Part shown: positions 25,749 through 34,419 of the stretch, in pieces
How positions within the stretch are numbered: position 1 is the first letter of the stretch
How the letters are laid out: each line of letters opens with the position of its first letter
DNA from: Lachnospiraceae bacterium
Lineage (GTDB): Bacteria; Bacillota; Clostridia; Lachnospirales; Lachnospiraceae
Length of the DNA: 64,000 nucleotides
Assembly (NCBI GenBank): GCA_022792335.1
Contig: JAAWAV010000048.1
Coordinates: 49,194 to 113,193 of the forward strand
Reading direction: 5' to 3'
Program-made: the position numbers and the translations under genes
The notes under the pieces: model-generated
Seen by the model: only the letters and a program-made list of their open reading frames with translations
Databases searched by the model: none
What the model was told of the DNA's origin: nothing

Positions 25749-25804
25749 TTGACAAACGTCCGAAATCGTACTATAATGCCTTTGTAATTTAGTACGATTT
25801 CGGA
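25749..25804 (+). promoter_or_regulatory. marR-MATE promoter with overlapping palindromic operator
   Basis: A perfect TTGACA (25749-25754) and TATAAT (25772-25777) are separated by 17 bp. A perfect 13-bp inverted repeat flanks the -10: TCCGAAATCGTAC at 25759-25771, inside the spacer, and GTACGATTTCGGA at 25792-25804, in the transcribed start. A MarR dimer on either or both arms would block polymerase, so the gene is probably autoregulated. Confidence 0.85.
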
Positions 25805-25824
25805 CAACCGAAAGAAAGGAAGCC

Positions 25825-26295
25825 ATGTATCCTCATTCTTCTAAAGAAATCAAACGGTTCAATCATCTGATCAGTGAAACAGACGCCGCCTATCATGAAA
25901 TGTCTCTGAAGTTTGGGCTCTCAGACAGCGCCATGCAGATTTTATATACCCTTTGCGGCAGCGAGGACGACGGTTGCCTCCTCCGGGATATCTGTCGCCT
26001 GACAGGCCTCAGCAAACAGACGGTTCATTCGGCCATCCGTAACCTGGAGAGGGACGGGATTCTCCGCCTGGAAATGGTGGGAGCTAAAAATAAAAATGTC
26101 CTTCTCACAGAAAAGGGACGTCGTCTGGCAGAACGCACGGCCATGAAAATCATCGAGGCAGAGAATAGAATCTTTGCTTCCTGGCCGGAAAAAGATGTGG
26201 AAATTTACCTGGGGCTTATTCGCCGCTATCTGGAAGATTTCCGAAAAGAAATTCGAAATCTTGGGCCGGAACAGGCGGAACCCTCCGACGTATAG
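25825..26295 (+). CDS. MarR-family transcriptional regulator
   Basis: This 156-aa winged helix protein has recognition helix L-S-K-Q-T-V-H-S-A-I-R-N-L-E-R-D-G. The wing is I-L-R-L-E-M-V-G-A-K-N-K-N-V-L-L-T-E-K-G, the standard MarR plan. It lies directly upstream of a MATE exporter in the same direction. Its promoter contains a perfect palindrome, which points to autorepression relieved by an exported compound. The ligand is unknown. Ribosome site AAAGGAAG precedes the ATG. Confidence 0.9.
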   Translation: MYPHSSKEIKRFNHLISETDAAYHEMSLKFGLSDSAMQILYTLCGSEDDGCLLRDICRLTGLSKQTVHSAIRNLERDGILRLEMVGAKNKNVLLTEKGRRLAERTAMKIIEAENRIFASWPEKDVEIYLGLIRRYLEDFRKEIRNLGPEQAEPSDV

Positions 26296-26353
26296 CCTGG
26301 GCGCCGGGGGATACAAAACTCTAAAGCTTTTAATAACAGCGGAGGTATCAGAC

Positions 26354-27685
26354 ATGCATATTCAATTATCCGATCACTTCACCTATAAAAAATTGTTTCG
26401 CTTTACTCTTCCATCCATAGTCATGATGGTTTTTACTTCTATTTATGGAGTCGTAGACGGTTTTTTCGTGTCGAATTTTGCCGGAAAAACTGCTTTTGCC
26501 GCCGTCAACCTGGTGATGCCCTTTGTCATGATCCTGGGTGGAGTGGGTTTTATGATTGGTACCGGCGGTACGGCTCTTGTCTCCAGAGTTTTGGGCGAAG
26601 GAGACAGAAAAAGAGCCAATCAGTATTTTTCCATGATGATTTCTATAACACTTATCATCGGACTGATTCTGTCCGCCCTCGGCGTTGTGTTTATGGAACC
26701 TATTGCTCTGTTTCTTGGAGCCACAGAAGAAATGAAGGCAGACTGCGTCCTTTATGGACGCCTGATCATCAGTTTCAACGCTGCGTTTATGTTACAAAAC
26801 GTATTTCAGAGTTTTTTCATCGCTGCCGAAAAACCAAAACTGGGACTTGCCGCCACAGTGGTCGCCGGATTTGTCAATATTGCGCTCGACGCGCTCTTTG
26901 TGGGCGTGTTCCGATGGGGCGTGACGGGCGCCGCCGTCGCAACCGGACTCAGCGAGTGTGTGGGCGGGATTCTGCCCCTTTTTTATTTCCTTCGTCCCAA
27001 TCAGAGCCTTTTGCGGCTCACGAGGACAAAACTGGAAAAGCGGCCCCTCCTCCAGGCTTTTGGCAACGGTTCTTCAGAACTTATGAGCAACATTTCCACC
27101 TCCGTTGTCAGTATGCTGTACAATTTCCAGCTTTTAAAATACGTGGGAGAGAACGGCGTCTCTGCTTATGGCGTATTGATGTATGTACAGTTTATTTTTA
27201 TTGCCATTTTTATCGGATATGCCATTGGCAGCGCCCCTGTCATCAGCTATCATTATGGCGCCGGGAACCATGGGGAGCTAAAAAACATGCTGAAAAAAAG
27301 TGTGTTGCTCACTACCTGTTCCGGTATGGTCTTAGCTGCCCTGGCATTCTGTCTGGCAAAACCGTTGGCATGGATCTTCGTCGGATATGACAGCCAGCTT
27401 TTTGCGCTCACCAGCCATGCCTTCCGCCTGTTTTCCTTTTCTTTTTTGCTGGCCGGCTTCAATATTTTCGTTTCTTCCTTTTTTACCGCCTTAAACAACG
27501 GCGCTGTGTCTGCCGCGGTCTCTTTTCTGAGGACTTTGGTTTTTCAGACATCCTCCGTTTTGATTCTGCCTGTTTTTTTTGACGTGGACGGAATCTGGTG
27601 GGCTATCACTGTGGCTGAAACCTGCGCCTGTATGATTTCCATCCTCTTCCTTTTCGTAAAACGGAAAAAATATCATTATCTATAA
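26354..27685 (+). CDS. MATE family efflux protein (MarR-linked)
   Basis: This 443-aa, 12-helix exporter starts M-H-I-Q-L-S-D-H-F-T-Y-K-K-L-F-R-F-T-L-P, followed by Y-G-V-V-D-G-F-F-V-S-N-F-A-G, the MATE opening. GGAGG lies 8 nt before the ATG. A longer frame begins inside marR but is not family-like. With the marR gene 58 nt upstream, it forms a typical regulator-exporter operon of the MepRA kind: a drug is sensed by MarR and exported by MATE. Confidence 0.9.
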   Translation: MHIQLSDHFTYKKLFRFTLPSIVMMVFTSIYGVVDGFFVSNFAGKTAFAAVNLVMPFVMILGGVGFMIGTGGTALVSRVLGEGDRKRANQYFSMMISITLIIGLILSALGVVFMEPIALFLGATEEMKADCVLYGRLIISFNAAFMLQNVFQSFFIAAEKPKLGLAATVVAGFVNIALDALFVGVFRWGVTGAAVATGLSECVGGILPLFYFLRPNQSLLRLTRTKLEKRPLLQAFGNGSSELMSNISTSVVSMLYNFQLLKYVGENGVSAYGVLMYVQFIFIAIFIGYAIGSAPVISYHYGAGNHGELKNMLKKSVLLTTCSGMVLAALAFCLAKPLAWIFVGYDSQLFALTSHAFRLFSFSFLLAGFNIFVSSFFTALNNGAVSAAVSFLRTLVFQTSSVLILPVFFDVDGIWWAITVAETCACMISILFLFVKRKKYHYL

Positions 27686-27702
27686 AATCTATAAACCGTC
27701 GC

Positions 27703-27738
27703 TTTTCCCTGCTCTGCCTTTCGGCAAAACAGGGAAAA
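27703..27738. terminator. Hairpin terminator between convergent genes
   Basis: The 9-bp stem TTTTCCCTG / CAGGGAAAA lies between the ends of the MATE gene and the facing repeat-protein gene. The T-run is weak on both strands, so function in either direction is possible. Confidence 0.5.
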
Positions 27739-27797
27739 CTTCCGTTCTCATCTGATATGGAAAATACCTTTCGCTAGCAGTATCCCTTCAGTGGTTC

Positions 27798-30020
27798 TTA
27801 TTCCTCTCCGATTTTTTCTGTCTTGTAAATAAACCGGACACTCTCTCCTGTATTCCCCGCATGGTCTTTAAAGGACCTGTAGTTCTTTGCTACGTCTGAC
27901 ACTGCTCCCATGCGGTCTTTCAGATCTTTTACTTCCCCGTCAAAAGCATCCACAAGCGCCTCAATTCCTTCCTCTTTCAATTTCTTTACGCCGTCTGAAA
28001 GCTGCATCGCCCCGTCTTTTAACTGTGTCACCCCGTCAATCAATGCTCCACTTCCGTTTCTCAGCGTTCCGATTCCCACATAGAGAGTATCGGCCCCGTC
28101 CGAAAGCTGCATGGCTCCATTTTCCAGTTGGCCGGCCCCTTCTTCCAGGCGGATAACTCCCTCTGCAAGCTGCCCGGCTCCCTCTGAAAGCTGACTGGCT
28201 CCTCCAGCCAGTTCTCCGGCTCCGCTTGCCAGGCGGTCAGCGCCTTCATTGGCAGAAGCCACACCTGCCGTATAGGTTAAAAGTCCTTGATAGAACTGAT
28301 GGTAACTGTCAAGCTGGGATTTTAAAGCCGCAAGGCTGGTCGCGCCTGTCCTAGCGTTTAATACTGCCGCTTCAATCTGCGCAGTCACATTCTCACTCTC
28401 CATATTCTGTGCAATCAGCTCCTGAATCTTCCCTTCCGTCGCCTGGGAAATCTTCTCCTGGATTTCTCCGCTTCCCATCTGAGCCTCTATGGCGCCGGAA
28501 ATCTGCGCAAGGCTGGCCGCCGCGTTTCCGTCCCCGGCTGCCGCCGCGTCTGTAAGGGCCTGGTAAGTGGCTTCGTCCATCCCGGCCTGCCCAAGTACGG
28601 CCTGGAGAACCTGTTGTCTGACGGCCGCTTCGACCCCGGTGCGCACCGTGCCGGTCTGTTCCCGTACCTTGGCTTCCACCTGGTTTCTTGCGATTTCAAG
28701 TGCCTGTTCCCGTACAACGTTCTCATTGAAAGAACCTATTGCTCCCTCTAATACTTCTCCGTAATTTTCTCTGGTCAAAGCCGGAAGGGAAAGTCCCGCT
28801 GTCTGAATCTGAGAATTGGCCGCCGCTAAGAGAGAGTCAAACACCTGACCTGCTCCGCCGTTTAAGGTATCGTTATTCGCTGCAAGCTGCCCCAGTCCAT
28901 CCTTTAACTCTGAAGCGCCTGCCTTCAGCGTCTCCGTCCCCGCTTTCACGGTCTGTATTCCGGATCGGAGCGCTTCTGCTCCCTCCTTCAATTCTCCGGC
29001 TCCGGAGTGCAGATCTCCGGCGCCTACCTCCAGATCTCCGGCGCCCGTCATCAAAGCTTCGGCGCCAGAATGTAGCATTCCAATTCCCTCGCTCAGCTCG
29101 CCGGATTTATCAAGCAAGGTATCCAGACCTTCATAAAGGGCCGAAGATCCGTCCGTCAGTTCCTCCATAGCGTCCATCAGTTTTTCCATGGAGTCATCCA
29201 GCTCATCAAGAGCGCTCTCTTGATCCAGATCCAGTTCCTGAAAGATTTCTGTGGTCGCCAGGGTCATCGTCGTCTCCAGCTTAAAGTCTGTGACCTGTGC
29301 CGTCACTTCCACAAAATCAGGTAACTCCATTTTCTCTCTGTCCAGATCCAAACTTTCCTGGAGTCCAGGTACGGCGAATCCGGCCACAATGGTGCGCTCC
29401 CCGTCATTGATCACCCGGCCGTTGGAAACTTCGACTCCGGAAAACCGCTCATTGTCCAGGACCATACCTGTCATCATCACAAAGGGCACGTAAATCCGCC
29501 TGACCTCTCCGTCAATCTCCACATCCTCATATGCCTGATTGGTATAGTCAAACCGCATGGTAAGCTTTCCGCTTTTCCCGGCTATCTCTTCTGCCGTCAT
29601 GGTTTTTCCGTCCAGTTTATACGTCACCGCCAGCTCCACGGGAAGTTCCTTCTCCAGGCTTTCCTTTGTATAGGTATCCTCCCCGTTTGCCGCCTTCATC
29701 CAGTCGCTGACAATGATCTTTTGTGTTGTTCCGTCGGCCCCTGCTATGACGTAAACTGTTTCTTCTACCCTTCCTTCTTGTTTTTCTCCGGAGCTGTTTT
29801 CCTGTCCATTCTTCTCTGCCGTCTCAATCACTTCCGGTCCCGGGCCTTCTCCTTTTCGCATTCCTGCCGCATAGGCTCCCGCCCCAGTCATTCCAAATAC
29901 TAGAGATCCTCCGAGAATCAGGGCCAGAAGCTGCTTAGATTTTCCATTCAGATATTTCACGTTCAGGCGTTCCACTTTTGCAGGTTTTCTGTTTTTATCT
30001 TTTATAAATCTATGTTTCAT
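27798..30020 (-). CDS. Exported coiled-coil/repeat protein (YhgE/Pip-like X-repeat) partner of the MMPL transporter
   Basis: This 740-aa protein has a basic N-terminus and one membrane segment (L-L-A-L-I-L-G-G-S-L-V-F-G-M). It is rich in 7-residue repeats of the form G-A-x-x-L-x-x-G in two blocks (about residues 300-390 and 585-690). That is the pattern of YhgE/Pip-family proteins and of phage-infection-like membrane partners. The middle has Ala/Gln-rich helices. It probably spans or lines the envelope. Its start overlaps the end of the MMPL gene (ATGA). In Lachnospiraceae such proteins often accompany MMPL transporters; the function is unproven. Confidence 0.75.
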   Translation of the reverse strand: MKHRFIKDKNRKPAKVERLNVKYLNGKSKQLLALILGGSLVFGMTGAGAYAAGMRKGEGPGPEVIETAEKNGQENSSGEKQEGRVEETVYVIAGADGTTQKIIVSDWMKAANGEDTYTKESLEKELPVELAVTYKLDGKTMTAEEIAGKSGKLTMRFDYTNQAYEDVEIDGEVRRIYVPFVMMTGMVLDNERFSGVEVSNGRVINDGERTIVAGFAVPGLQESLDLDREKMELPDFVEVTAQVTDFKLETTMTLATTEIFQELDLDQESALDELDDSMEKLMDAMEELTDGSSALYEGLDTLLDKSGELSEGIGMLHSGAEALMTGAGDLEVGAGDLHSGAGELKEGAEALRSGIQTVKAGTETLKAGASELKDGLGQLAANNDTLNGGAGQVFDSLLAAANSQIQTAGLSLPALTRENYGEVLEGAIGSFNENVVREQALEIARNQVEAKVREQTGTVRTGVEAAVRQQVLQAVLGQAGMDEATYQALTDAAAAGDGNAAASLAQISGAIEAQMGSGEIQEKISQATEGKIQELIAQNMESENVTAQIEAAVLNARTGATSLAALKSQLDSYHQFYQGLLTYTAGVASANEGADRLASGAGELAGGASQLSEGAGQLAEGVIRLEEGAGQLENGAMQLSDGADTLYVGIGTLRNGSGALIDGVTQLKDGAMQLSDGVKKLKEEGIEALVDAFDGEVKDLKDRMGAVSDVAKNYRSFKDHAGNTGESVRFIYKTEKIGEE

Positions 30021-32110
30021 GACAAAACCTCCGTTTTCTTTTTCACATTTCGTTTCATTCCAAGACTTGTAGCGCAGATCAACCGGTCAAACAGCATAAA
30101 CATGGCCGGAAGTACCAGGATCACTGAGAACATACTGACGATGGCCCCCCTCGCCATCAGCATACAAAGCGAGCTGATCATATCAATGTCTGAATAGAGC
30201 GCCACGCCGAAGGTGGCTGCAAATAATCCCATGGCGCTGACGACCACGGAGGGAATCGAGGCAGATAAGGACGTTACAACTGCCTGATATTTTCCCTTTC
30301 CCTCATATCTCTCGCTTTTGTATCTGGTTGTCATCAAAATCGCATAATCTACCGTAGCTCCAAGCTGAATGGTGCTGATACAGATAGGAGCGATAAAGGG
30401 AAGCGATGTTCCTGTATAATGGGGCAGACCCAGATTGATGAAGATTGCAAATTCAATCACTGCCACCAGAATCACCGGAAGAATCAGGCTTCGTTCTACA
30501 ATCAGGATAATCAGAAAAATCGCCACAATAGAAACGATATTCACCACCTTGAAGTCCCGATCCGTCACCTCAATCATATCTTTGGTACAGGGCGCCTCTC
30601 CAATCAGCATTCCCTTTGAATCGTATTGTTTAAGGATTGCGTTCAAGCGGTCAATCTGAGCACCCACCTCGTCGCTGGCCGTCTTGTACTTGGAATTGAT
30701 TAACATCAGCTCCCAGTTGTCGCTTTGCAAAATCTCTTTGACTGATTTTGGAATTAGCTCCTCCGGTATCAGCGGACCGACGAGGGATTCCAGTCCCAGC
30801 ACATATTTTATTCCGTCCACCTGCTCCATCTCTTTGATCATTTCCCGTTTTTCTTCCATCGGAACGGATGCATCCGTCAGTACCATATGAGTCGAGCCCA
30901 CGTCAAAGGTTTCCTGAAGCTTCGTATTGGCCACAATGTTGTCCAGATCCCTTGGAAGGCTGTCGGACAGTTCATAATAAACTTCCTTTCCCGTCTCCCG
31001 ATAGCCGATATAGGCCGGAATCAGAATCACCGCAAACAGTACCAGAAACACTGGGAAATATTTTGTAATCCTGCTGGCCAGCTTTTCTGTGGTCGGTATC
31101 AGAGAGCGATGTCTGGTCTTGAAAAGCAGTTTATCCAGTACGAGAATCAGAGACGGAAGTGTGGTCACACAACCGACGACTCCCAAAACAACTCCCTTTG
31201 CCATAACAATTCCAAGATCTTTTCCCAGAGTAAAGCTCATAAAGCAAAGGGCGATAAAACCGGCCACTGTGGTAATGGAGCTTCCCACCACGGAAGTAAG
31301 CGTCCGGTGAATGGCCTCCGCCATGGCCTCTTTTTTATCTGGAAGTGTTTCCCTTTGTTCCTCATAGCTGTGCCAGAGAAAAATGGAGTAATCCATAGTC
31401 ACTGCAAGCTGTAGGACGGCGGCCAGCGCCTTTGTCAGATAGGAAATCTCTCCCAGGAAATAATTGGTTCCCATATTAAGCAAGATGGACATGCCAATGC
31501 TCAGAAGGAACACAACAGGGATTAGGAAATTATCCATGAATAGCATCATGGCCACACTGGCCAGGAGGACGGCGATTCCCACATAAACCGGTTCTTCTTT
31601 TTCGCATAATTCCTTCAGATCCGTAACCAGGGCCGACATTCCGGAGACAAAACACTGCCTTTTCGTCACCTCTTTGATCTCCTGGATTGCCTCCATGGTT
31701 TCATCTGCCGAAGTGGAACTGTCAAAGAATACGGCCATCATGGTGGCGTCTCCGGAATTAAATTCCCGGTACAGCTTATCGGGGAGCAGCTCCATGGGCA
31801 CAGATAAATCCATAACACTGTCGTACCAGAGGGCTGTATCTACGTGTTCTACCCCTTCAATGGTTTCTTTCATTTCCGATACTGCTTTTTCTTCCATTCC
31901 CTCTACGATAATAAAGGAAAACGCTCCTTTTCCAAAATCCTCCATCAGGATATCCTGACCTTTGACCGTATCCATATCCTCCGGCAGATAGGTCAGCATA
32001 TCGTAATTGATTCTTGTAGCTGCCATGCCAATGACGGAAGGTATCATCAGAAGAATGGCGATTACCAGAATTGGAACCCGGCATTTCACCACGGTTTTTC
32101 CGAATTTCAT
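30017..32110 (-). CDS. MMPL/RND-family transporter
   Basis: This 697-aa inner-membrane RND-type exporter has 12 predicted helices in two similar halves. Each half has one helix, a large extracellular loop and then five helices. The proton-relay type helix is seen in A-V-T-M-D-Y-S-I-F-L-W-H-S-Y and, in the second half, Q-L-G-A-T-V-D-Y-A-I-L-M-T-T-R. Members export lipids, siderophores or peptides. The ATG at 32108-32110 has AAAGGAGG upstream; the longer frame overlaps the previous gene. It lies between DUF308 and repeat-protein genes, all with 4-nt overlaps. Confidence 0.88.
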   Translation of the reverse strand: MKFGKTVVKCRVPILVIAILLMIPSVIGMAATRINYDMLTYLPEDMDTVKGQDILMEDFGKGAFSFIIVEGMEEKAVSEMKETIEGVEHVDTALWYDSVMDLSVPMELLPDKLYREFNSGDATMMAVFFDSSTSADETMEAIQEIKEVTKRQCFVSGMSALVTDLKELCEKEEPVYVGIAVLLASVAMMLFMDNFLIPVVFLLSIGMSILLNMGTNYFLGEISYLTKALAAVLQLAVTMDYSIFLWHSYEEQRETLPDKKEAMAEAIHRTLTSVVGSSITTVAGFIALCFMSFTLGKDLGIVMAKGVVLGVVGCVTTLPSLILVLDKLLFKTRHRSLIPTTEKLASRITKYFPVFLVLFAVILIPAYIGYRETGKEVYYELSDSLPRDLDNIVANTKLQETFDVGSTHMVLTDASVPMEEKREMIKEMEQVDGIKYVLGLESLVGPLIPEELIPKSVKEILQSDNWELMLINSKYKTASDEVGAQIDRLNAILKQYDSKGMLIGEAPCTKDMIEVTDRDFKVVNIVSIVAIFLIILIVERSLILPVILVAVIEFAIFINLGLPHYTGTSLPFIAPICISTIQLGATVDYAILMTTRYKSERYEGKGKYQAVVTSLSASIPSVVVSAMGLFAATFGVALYSDIDMISSLCMLMARGAIVSMFSVILVLPAMFMLFDRLICATSLGMKRNVKKKTEVLS

Positions 32111-32673
32111 TGTTTTTCCTCCTTTTTGTTCTGAATGATTTTTACTGCGCAGACTGCCACGCACAGATTTAAGCACCCTTCTGCAAGGAACGTAAGTCCT
32201 GTCATCACCATCAAAGCGGCTGCTCCTGCAAATGGATCTGCCACTAAGATCAGTCCAAAGGTTGCCGATATCAGGGCCGTAACGGCGATCATCCACCAGT
32301 GGGCAAGGCCGAACCGTCTGGCGTCCAGAGCTGTTTGCAGTTTAAAAAGCCCGTCTGCCAGAGCAATTACCCCGATAATTACATGCAGCGCCAGAATCAC
32401 TCTCTGTGTGTCAAGTAAGAGCGTCAGCCCCAAGGCTGCGGACAATAGTCCAAAGGCCAAATCAAACTGAAAGGCCAGCCGATACAGATCCCTGGAAAAA
32501 TATCCGACCAGTTTGATAGCTCCGCAGACAATGAGTAATATCCCCGCCAACTGACAGAGCACCCTCGCGGAAAACTCCGGCCAGGCCATTAAAAATACTC
32601 CTGTACCACATAAAAATAATGAAGTAACAATATATCCAAGCTTTGCCGCTTTCACTGTTTTCAAGTTTCTCAT
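32107..32673 (-). CDS. DUF308/HdeD-family membrane protein
   Basis: This 188-aa protein has six membrane helices in three two-helix repeats, such as F-G-L-L-S-A-A-L-G-L-T-L-L-L and V-I-I-G-V-I-A-L-A-D-G. That is the HdeD/DUF308 pattern; HdeD proteins are linked to acid stress in E. coli. The ATG at 32671-32673 follows GGGAGGTG. It is the first gene of the DUF308-MMPL-repeat protein operon, with its stop overlapping the MMPL start by 4 nt. Confidence 0.82.
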   Translation of the reverse strand: MRNLKTVKAAKLGYIVTSLFLCGTGVFLMAWPEFSARVLCQLAGILLIVCGAIKLVGYFSRDLYRLAFQFDLAFGLLSAALGLTLLLDTQRVILALHVIIGVIALADGLFKLQTALDARRFGLAHWWMIAVTALISATFGLILVADPFAGAAALMVMTGLTFLAEGCLNLCVAVCAVKIIQNKKEEKQ

Positions 32674-32732
32674 TCTCACACCTCCCTTACACTGCTTTAT
32701 TCTATCTGTTTTCCCCGAACATGAAAACGGAC

Positions 32733-32769
32733 AAAAAAAGCCCGGTGTACAAAAATCGTACACCGGGCT
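32733..32769 (-). terminator. Strong intrinsic terminator before the DUF308-MMPL operon
   Basis: On the minus strand a 12-bp perfect stem AGCCCGGTGTAC / GTACACCGGGCT is followed by seven T. It lies about 66 nt before the DUF308 start codon. It either ends read-through from upstream or attenuates this operon. A weak promoter (TTTTCA-N17-TAGAAT) is visible after it. Confidence 0.8.
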
Positions 32770-32947
32770 GCTTTTGCCCGAATTTCAGACAAAACACGGG
32801 AAGTGCCCAAAAAACAGACACCGAACCAGTCCTTGCCCAAATATTTTTATGAAAGAAAGCTGAAAGATTTCCTTCCGTTTCCTGAAAGGGTTTTCTGCTA
32901 AACTGCAGATACTAATGGATGATTGTGAAAATGGAAAGGAGCTTCTT

Positions 32948-33772
32948 ATGAAAACCATCCGAATCCTGTTTCTTGTTTTTCTTCTGTTTCCCTTTCGGGC
33001 CGCGTCATACCCGGCTATGGAACCCTCTTTGTTTCTCTGTATTCAAAATTCTCCTCTGTTCTTAAAAAGTCTTTCCCATCCCTGGATCACCGCCCATCGA
33101 GGTGCTTCTACATCTGCCCCGGAAAATACGCTCCCGGCTCTTCAGGCCGCCATCGACGCCCAGGCGGATTTTGTGGAGATTGACGTCCGGGAAACAGCCG
33201 ACGGCATCCCGGTCCTCTGCCACGACTCCCTTCTGAAACGGACTTCTGGAGAATCGGGAAGTCTCCAGGACTATACTTATGCGGAACTCTCTGTTTTTGA
33301 TTTTGGAGGGTGGTTTTCTGATTCCTATAAAAATGTCCCCATTCCCACTCTGGAGCAGGCTCTCGAAACCTGCAAGGGGCATATCCGTATGAATATTGAA
33401 TTAAAATCTGGAGAGACCCTGACAGAAACAGTTCTGGAGCTTCTGGAACTCCATGACATGGAAAATCAAGTGGTTTTAAGTTCCACAAAGCTTCCGTATC
33501 TAAAAGAGGCAAAAGAAAAAAAGCCGGAGATTCCCGCCGGCTACATCGCTTCTTCCCCCTGCCCCTGGCTGCTTGAAGAAGAAATCATTGACTTTTTCAG
33601 CGTATCCTCCGCCTGGGTAACGGAGGATTTTGTGACGCAGGCCCATCGCCTTGGCAAGGAAGTCCATATCTGGACTGTCGATACCTCCGAAGCCCTCCTG
33701 GCTGCTGATGCTCTGGGCGTCGATAATGTGATCACCGACTGCCCAAAGCTCGCCAAAACGCTGCTCCGATAA
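32948..33772 (+). CDS. Glycerophosphodiester phosphodiesterase (exported)
   Basis: This enzyme hydrolyses glycerophosphodiesters to glycerol 3-phosphate and an alcohol. It has 274 aa. The N-terminal hydrophobic stretch (I-R-I-L-F-L-V-F-L-L-F-P-F) is a signal peptide or anchor. The catalytic part has I-T-A-H-R-G-A-S-T-S-A-P-E-N-T, then F-V-E-I-D-V-R-E-T-A-D-G and L-C-H-D, the metal and histidine motifs of the family. I chose the ATG at 32948 for its AAAGGAG site; an in-frame ATG 33 nt earlier is weaker. It stands alone, on the opposite strand to its neighbours. Confidence 0.9.
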   Translation: MKTIRILFLVFLLFPFRAASYPAMEPSLFLCIQNSPLFLKSLSHPWITAHRGASTSAPENTLPALQAAIDAQADFVEIDVRETADGIPVLCHDSLLKRTSGESGSLQDYTYAELSVFDFGGWFSDSYKNVPIPTLEQALETCKGHIRMNIELKSGETLTETVLELLELHDMENQVVLSSTKLPYLKEAKEKKPEIPAGYIASSPCPWLLEEEIIDFFSVSSAWVTEDFVTQAHRLGKEVHIWTVDTSEALLAADALGVDNVITDCPKLAKTLLR

Positions 33773-33803
33773 TCGATGTGAAGCTGGCTTCTGTTACCGT
33801 ACT

Positions 33804-34364
33804 TTATACTGCACGGGCCATATTGAGAAAAGCCGCTTCAATCCCTCCCTCCAGCATGACTCCAAGACGCCGAATCACATCCTCCGGCTCATAGTTCATG
33901 CCGGAGGCCAGCCAGTCTAAGATCATGCCGGTAAGAGCCGCCCGGTAAAAGGACGCCATCAATGTTTTATCTTCCTCCGACACGGATAGTCCCTTTGCCG
34001 CCTTTTCCACAAACCGCTCCATAACATCCATCCCGATCCGGTTCAGATACTGCTCGAATACCTCCCGGTTTACGGAATTGTAGATATGATAAATGCTCTT
34101 TTTATTATTCAGGGCAAATCGGGTGGCGGCGATGAAGCCTTCCTCCCAAGAATCTTCCCCCAGATGCTCCCCTAATACCTGCTCTGTTTCCTCTTTTAAA
34201 ATCGTCTCCACCAGGTTCGGAATATCTTCAAAGTGATAATAAAACGTATTCCTGTTGATCCCGCAATCCTCCACAATATCTTTAATGGTGATTTTATCCA
34301 GAGGCTTCTCCCTCAAAAGTTTTAAAAAAGAATCTGCAATCGCCTTCTTGGTAAATGCCGGCAT
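33804..34364 (-). CDS. TetR/AcrR-family regulator
   Basis: This 186-aa DNA-binding protein has the N-terminal helix-turn-helix K-I-T-I-K-D-I-V-E-D-C-G-I, N-R-N-T-F-Y-Y-H-F, typical of TetR proteins. Its C-terminal ligand domain is of the DhaS-like type. It may control the DUF308-MMPL operon, but the GDPD gene lies between them on the other strand, so this is inference. GAGGAGG precedes the ATG. Confidence 0.87.
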   Translation of the reverse strand: MPAFTKKAIADSFLKLLREKPLDKITIKDIVEDCGINRNTFYYHFEDIPNLVETILKEETEQVLGEHLGEDSWEEGFIAATRFALNNKKSIYHIYNSVNREVFEQYLNRIGMDVMERFVEKAAKGLSVSEEDKTLMASFYRAALTGMILDWLASGMNYEPEDVIRRLGVMLEGGIEAAFLNMARAV

Positions 34365-34419
34365 AAACCAGTCCCTCCTCGTCCTTCTCTATGGTCGTTT
34401 TACTGCGGTTTCCTCCCCG

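Noticed and set aside
28000..29110. Periodic repeats that might be a CRISPR or tandem DNA array
   Set aside because: The period follows 7-residue protein repeats (G-A-x-x-L) of the MMPL-partner gene; DNA units vary and there are no spacers.
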